A stretch of 64,000 bases of DNA, taken from positions 175,176 to 239,175 of the forward strand of contig UPYI01000005.1 of assembly GCA_900538555.1 (NCBI GenBank), in the 5' to 3' direction. Below, piece after piece: positions 60,834 to 64,000 of the stretch. The position numbers were made by a program, and so were the translations under genes. The notes beneath the pieces were generated by a model that was not told the origin of the DNA, did no database searches, and saw nothing but the letters and a program-made list of their open reading frames with translations. The DNA is from an uncultured Porphyromonadaceae bacterium. GTDB taxonomy: Bacteria > Bacteroidota > Bacteroidia > Bacteroidales > Barnesiellaceae. Position 1 is the first letter of the stretch. Each line of letters begins with the position of its first letter.

Positions 60834-60876
60834 AAGGGGTTGTGTTGAAATGGAAATTTCGATGCAACCCTTTTCT
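60834..60876 (+). terminator. Rho-independent terminator after eno
   Basis: A 15-base stem with three G-U pairs (GGGTTGTGTTGAAAT with ATTTCGATGCAACCC), a GGAA tetraloop and a TTTTCTGT tail. The stem arms and the bases after the tail (TCAGAATG) match the asd terminator at 18440-18495. Confidence 0.8.
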
Positions 60877-60893
60877 GTATGTCAGAATGTCTA

Positions 60894-60979
60894 AAACAAA
60901 CTGCAAGCCGAGCGCAGAAGCCGTCAAGAGAAACTTGAACGAATTATGCCGAGGCGCAGCGTTTGTTGCAAACTAAAAG
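60894..60979 (-). repeat. Interspersed repeat, long form, copy b
   Basis: Its reverse complement aligns over about 86 bases with copy a at 5962-6047, sharing CTGCGCCTCGGCATA and CTCGGCTTGCAGTTT. The -7 position has TTGTTTTA, so no working promoter is apparent. Confidence 0.7.
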
Positions 60980-61108
60980 TTTGAAATGCAGGGCGCAGAA
61001 TGAGTACGACAGGTGTTTGCTGACGTAAACGACTTCGCCCGAATACCTAATGGAACGCAGCAGGTCGGGCACTATGATACACCGTCTTTATCTCCTTTCT
61101 TGTTTTTT

Positions 61109-61180
61109 GCGCCGTCATAATCGGAACAAATTTCGCTCTACATTCGGCTTCGTTCCTATGTAGTTTTTATCTCGCTATAA
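61109..61180 (+). repeat. Probable decayed copy of the interspersed repeat
   Basis: TGCGCC, CATAATC, AACAAATTTC and CATTCGGCTTCG occur in the order of copies a and f, but with many changes. It lies just downstream of copy b. Confidence 0.4.
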
Positions 61181-61215
61181 GAAGAGGAGGAGGGGCGAAC
61201 AAAACGGGACGAGGC

Positions 61216-62082
61216 TTATAGTATTTCTAAAACCCGTATTCCTGTTTGGGATTTGTAGCGTGCCAACTGTTTGTCGAGGGTGACAGGTTCTATTACTACT
61301 TGCTTTTTCCCGAGAGAGGCATGAAGCAGATGTAACTCCCCGTCGATACGGCAGGCGATGCCTAAGTGGGCGATGTCCAGACCGGCGACCGAGGTCGTGA
61401 TGGCTATGATCGCGCCGGCGGGAATCTTGGACATGATCTCCTCGTTCAATTTTTCTTTCGGTATATAAGGCACCCGATAGTTCTGGTATTTCGATTCTAC
61501 CGCTTTGATCCGTTCTACCTCTTCCCGATTTTGAGACAAAGCCTGATATTTTTCGGCATGGTTGCTCATGAAGTAAAGAGAAACGTCGATCGAGTCGTGT
61601 ACGATCGAAGCCGTAATATCCCGGATAAATCCGCGTGCGGAGTTTCGGGCAATCCAATCGGTAGAGTAGTGCAGGCGTGATGCGTATCCGTCGGCGTGTC
61701 CTTCCCGGTATCTGATCTGTTGTAACTTGCGGGCGAACTGTTGCCACGACAAATCTTCATCTTTGGCTGTTTGGGTCAGAGCCAATACATTCTCGACAAA
61801 GGTCATGCAGTCCAGCCGGGAAAGATCGATCACCAGTTTCTCTTCCGGATATTCCAATGTATGCGCAACATAAGGTGTCCCGATCAGAGATTCTCCGAAG
61901 AACAGTTGTATCGGGTTCGTTTCGCTTGGTACGAAATGCCGGCTGTCATATAATAAGGATTCGATCCGGATACTATCCGATTCGTTGTAAAATCGGCAAT
62001 CGGGCGTTTGCAAATCACGTCCGCTACAAGCCGAACAGAATAAAAAGACGATAGATCCGATAAAATTCATTCGTAAATTCAT
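61216..62082 (-). CDS. DUF1460-family lipoprotein (NlpC/P60-like amidase fold)
   Basis: 288 residues with a lipoprotein signal (FLFCSAC, Cys19). The likely catalytic cysteine is in SRLDCMTFVENVLAL and the histidine in LDIAHLGIAC; GTPYVAHTLE and DGYASRLHYSTDWI are further family segments. DUF1460 proteins have a cysteine-peptidase/amidase fold and are thought to cut peptidoglycan fragments or related amides. It is alone on the minus strand between the repeats and the rRNA promoter region. An ATG four codons downstream is an alternative start. Confidence 0.85.
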   Translation of the reverse strand: MNLRMNFIGSIVFLFCSACSGRDLQTPDCRFYNESDSIRIESLLYDSRHFVPSETNPIQLFFGESLIGTPYVAHTLEYPEEKLVIDLSRLDCMTFVENVLALTQTAKDEDLSWQQFARKLQQIRYREGHADGYASRLHYSTDWIARNSARGFIRDITASIVHDSIDVSLYFMSNHAEKYQALSQNREEVERIKAVESKYQNYRVPYIPKEKLNEEIMSKIPAGAIIAITTSVAGLDIAHLGIACRIDGELHLLHASLGKKQVVIEPVTLDKQLARYKSQTGIRVLEIL

Positions 62083-62261
62083 ACCCTTTCTTTGTTATAT
62101 TCGGAATGTAAAGATATGGATTTTCCATGAAAACATCCCGATCCCGTTTTCGAAGCCATATATCCCCGATGTTTTCTGGAATTTTTGGACGTTTCTAACC
62201 CGCTGACAACCAGAGTGTGTGAAGGAAATTATGTTTTACAGCATAAAAACGCGATAAAAAA

Positions 62262-62294
62262 TTTGGAAAGGGAGCATAAAAAGCCTTATCTTTG
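62262..62294 (+). promoter_or_regulatory. rRNA promoter P1
   Basis: TTTG (62262-62265), 21 bases, TATCTTTG (62287-62294): full consensus. Confidence 0.8.
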
Positions 62295-62353
62295 CAACGC
62301 TTTTCGGGAGCGGAGAGCGGTAAGAAGAAAAAATGAAAAAAAACTTCTAAAAA

Positions 62354-62386
62354 TTTGGAAGGAAAAACAAAAAAGCATTATCTTTG
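62354..62386 (+). promoter_or_regulatory. rRNA promoter P2
   Basis: TTTG (62354-62357), 21 bases, TATCTTTG (62379-62386), exactly 92 bases after P1. The AATTTGGAA and TTATCTTTGCA parts are shared with P1, suggesting duplication of a promoter unit. Confidence 0.8.
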
Positions 62387-62599
62387 CACCACTTTCGCTT
62401 CACAAAAGCGGGAAGCAAAACAAGATCCTTGAAAGCATTACAATAGACGAAAGTAGTACGAGACGGGTATCCCTTTAAGAAGGGGATACAAAAAACAAGT
62501 CAACGTCAAAACAAACTCAAAGCCAGACGAAGAAAATAGTCGGGCATCAGAGCGCTCGGGACGACCTTTGAAGTAGAAAAAAATAAAAAAAAGAAATAT

Positions 62600-64000
<1,401 letters not shown>

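Larger units (their letters stand above)
60813..61215. other. 403-base gap with terminator and repeats
   Basis: Holds the eno terminator, repeat copy b and a decayed relative near 61109-61180. The 130 bases between the two repeats show no gene, repeat or promoter that I recognise. Confidence 0.65.
62083..62599 (+). other. rRNA operon promoter and leader region
   Basis: 517 bases. Two consensus promoters (listed separately) are followed by about 210 bases of leader before 16S. Short open frames here (for example from 62185) overlap the promoters and have no family match. Confidence 0.75.

Noticed and set aside
62185..62478. 97-codon plus-strand frame before 16S rRNA
   Set aside because: It covers both rRNA promoters; lysine-rich from AT-rich DNA.

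Overview
The window is a 64 kb chromosomal piece from a member of the Bacteroidales (phylum Bacteroidota). The evidence is a SusC/SusD pair with an ECF sigma/FecR switch, promoters of the Bacteroidota type (TTTG, about 20 bases, TAnnTTTG), an uninterrupted str-S10-spc-alpha ribosomal supercluster with map and infA after secY, and a partial 16S rRNA gene whose variable regions read as Bacteroidales. I could not fix the genus from memory.

Positions 1-17,023 (minus strand) are a polysaccharide utilization locus (PUL). In transcription order it runs: secreted domain protein, GH43, SGNH esterase, GH43 with an extra C-terminal domain, ECF sigma factor, FecR anti-sigma, SusC (with an STN signalling domain), SusD, a GH43-fold lipoprotein that has lost its catalytic carboxylates, GH3, a broken aldose 1-epimerase remnant, and the start of a GH36 alpha-galactosidase cut by the window edge. 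The set fits capture and trimming of an acetylated arabinose/xylose-bearing glycan with alpha-galactose. No endo-acting enzyme is visible here.

Positions 17,372-41,125 are mostly housekeeping and envelope genes on both strands: asd, a MATE exporter, a dgt/TPM-domain operon, a dut-TPR-DUF4292-EnvC-like-acetyltransferase-flippase operon, two glycosyltransferases, an argE-type deacetylase, an acyl-CoA ligase, prfB with its programmed frameshift, argB, an iron-sulfur flavoprotein, a GlmU-like protein and a degenerate asparagine synthase-like protein.

Positions 41,217-59,418 are the ribosomal supercluster (rpsL to rplQ), with one strong promoter at its head and a clear terminator after rplQ. It is followed by eno, a repeat-rich gap, a DUF1460 lipoprotein on the minus strand, tandem rRNA promoters and the first ~1.4 kb of 16S rRNA.

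The most interesting items are: a family of short interspersed repeats, three copies of which contain an exact TTTG-N20-TATNTTTG promoter; the catalytically dead GH43-like lipoprotein in the slot where PULs usually encode a surface glycan-binding protein; an unrecognised domain shared by the free secreted protein and one GH43 of the same PUL; an asparagine synthase-like protein with changes in both active sites; and strong Shine-Dalgarno motifs (rplW, rplF, rpmD, the prfB frameshift site) in a lineage whose ribosomes normally ignore them.
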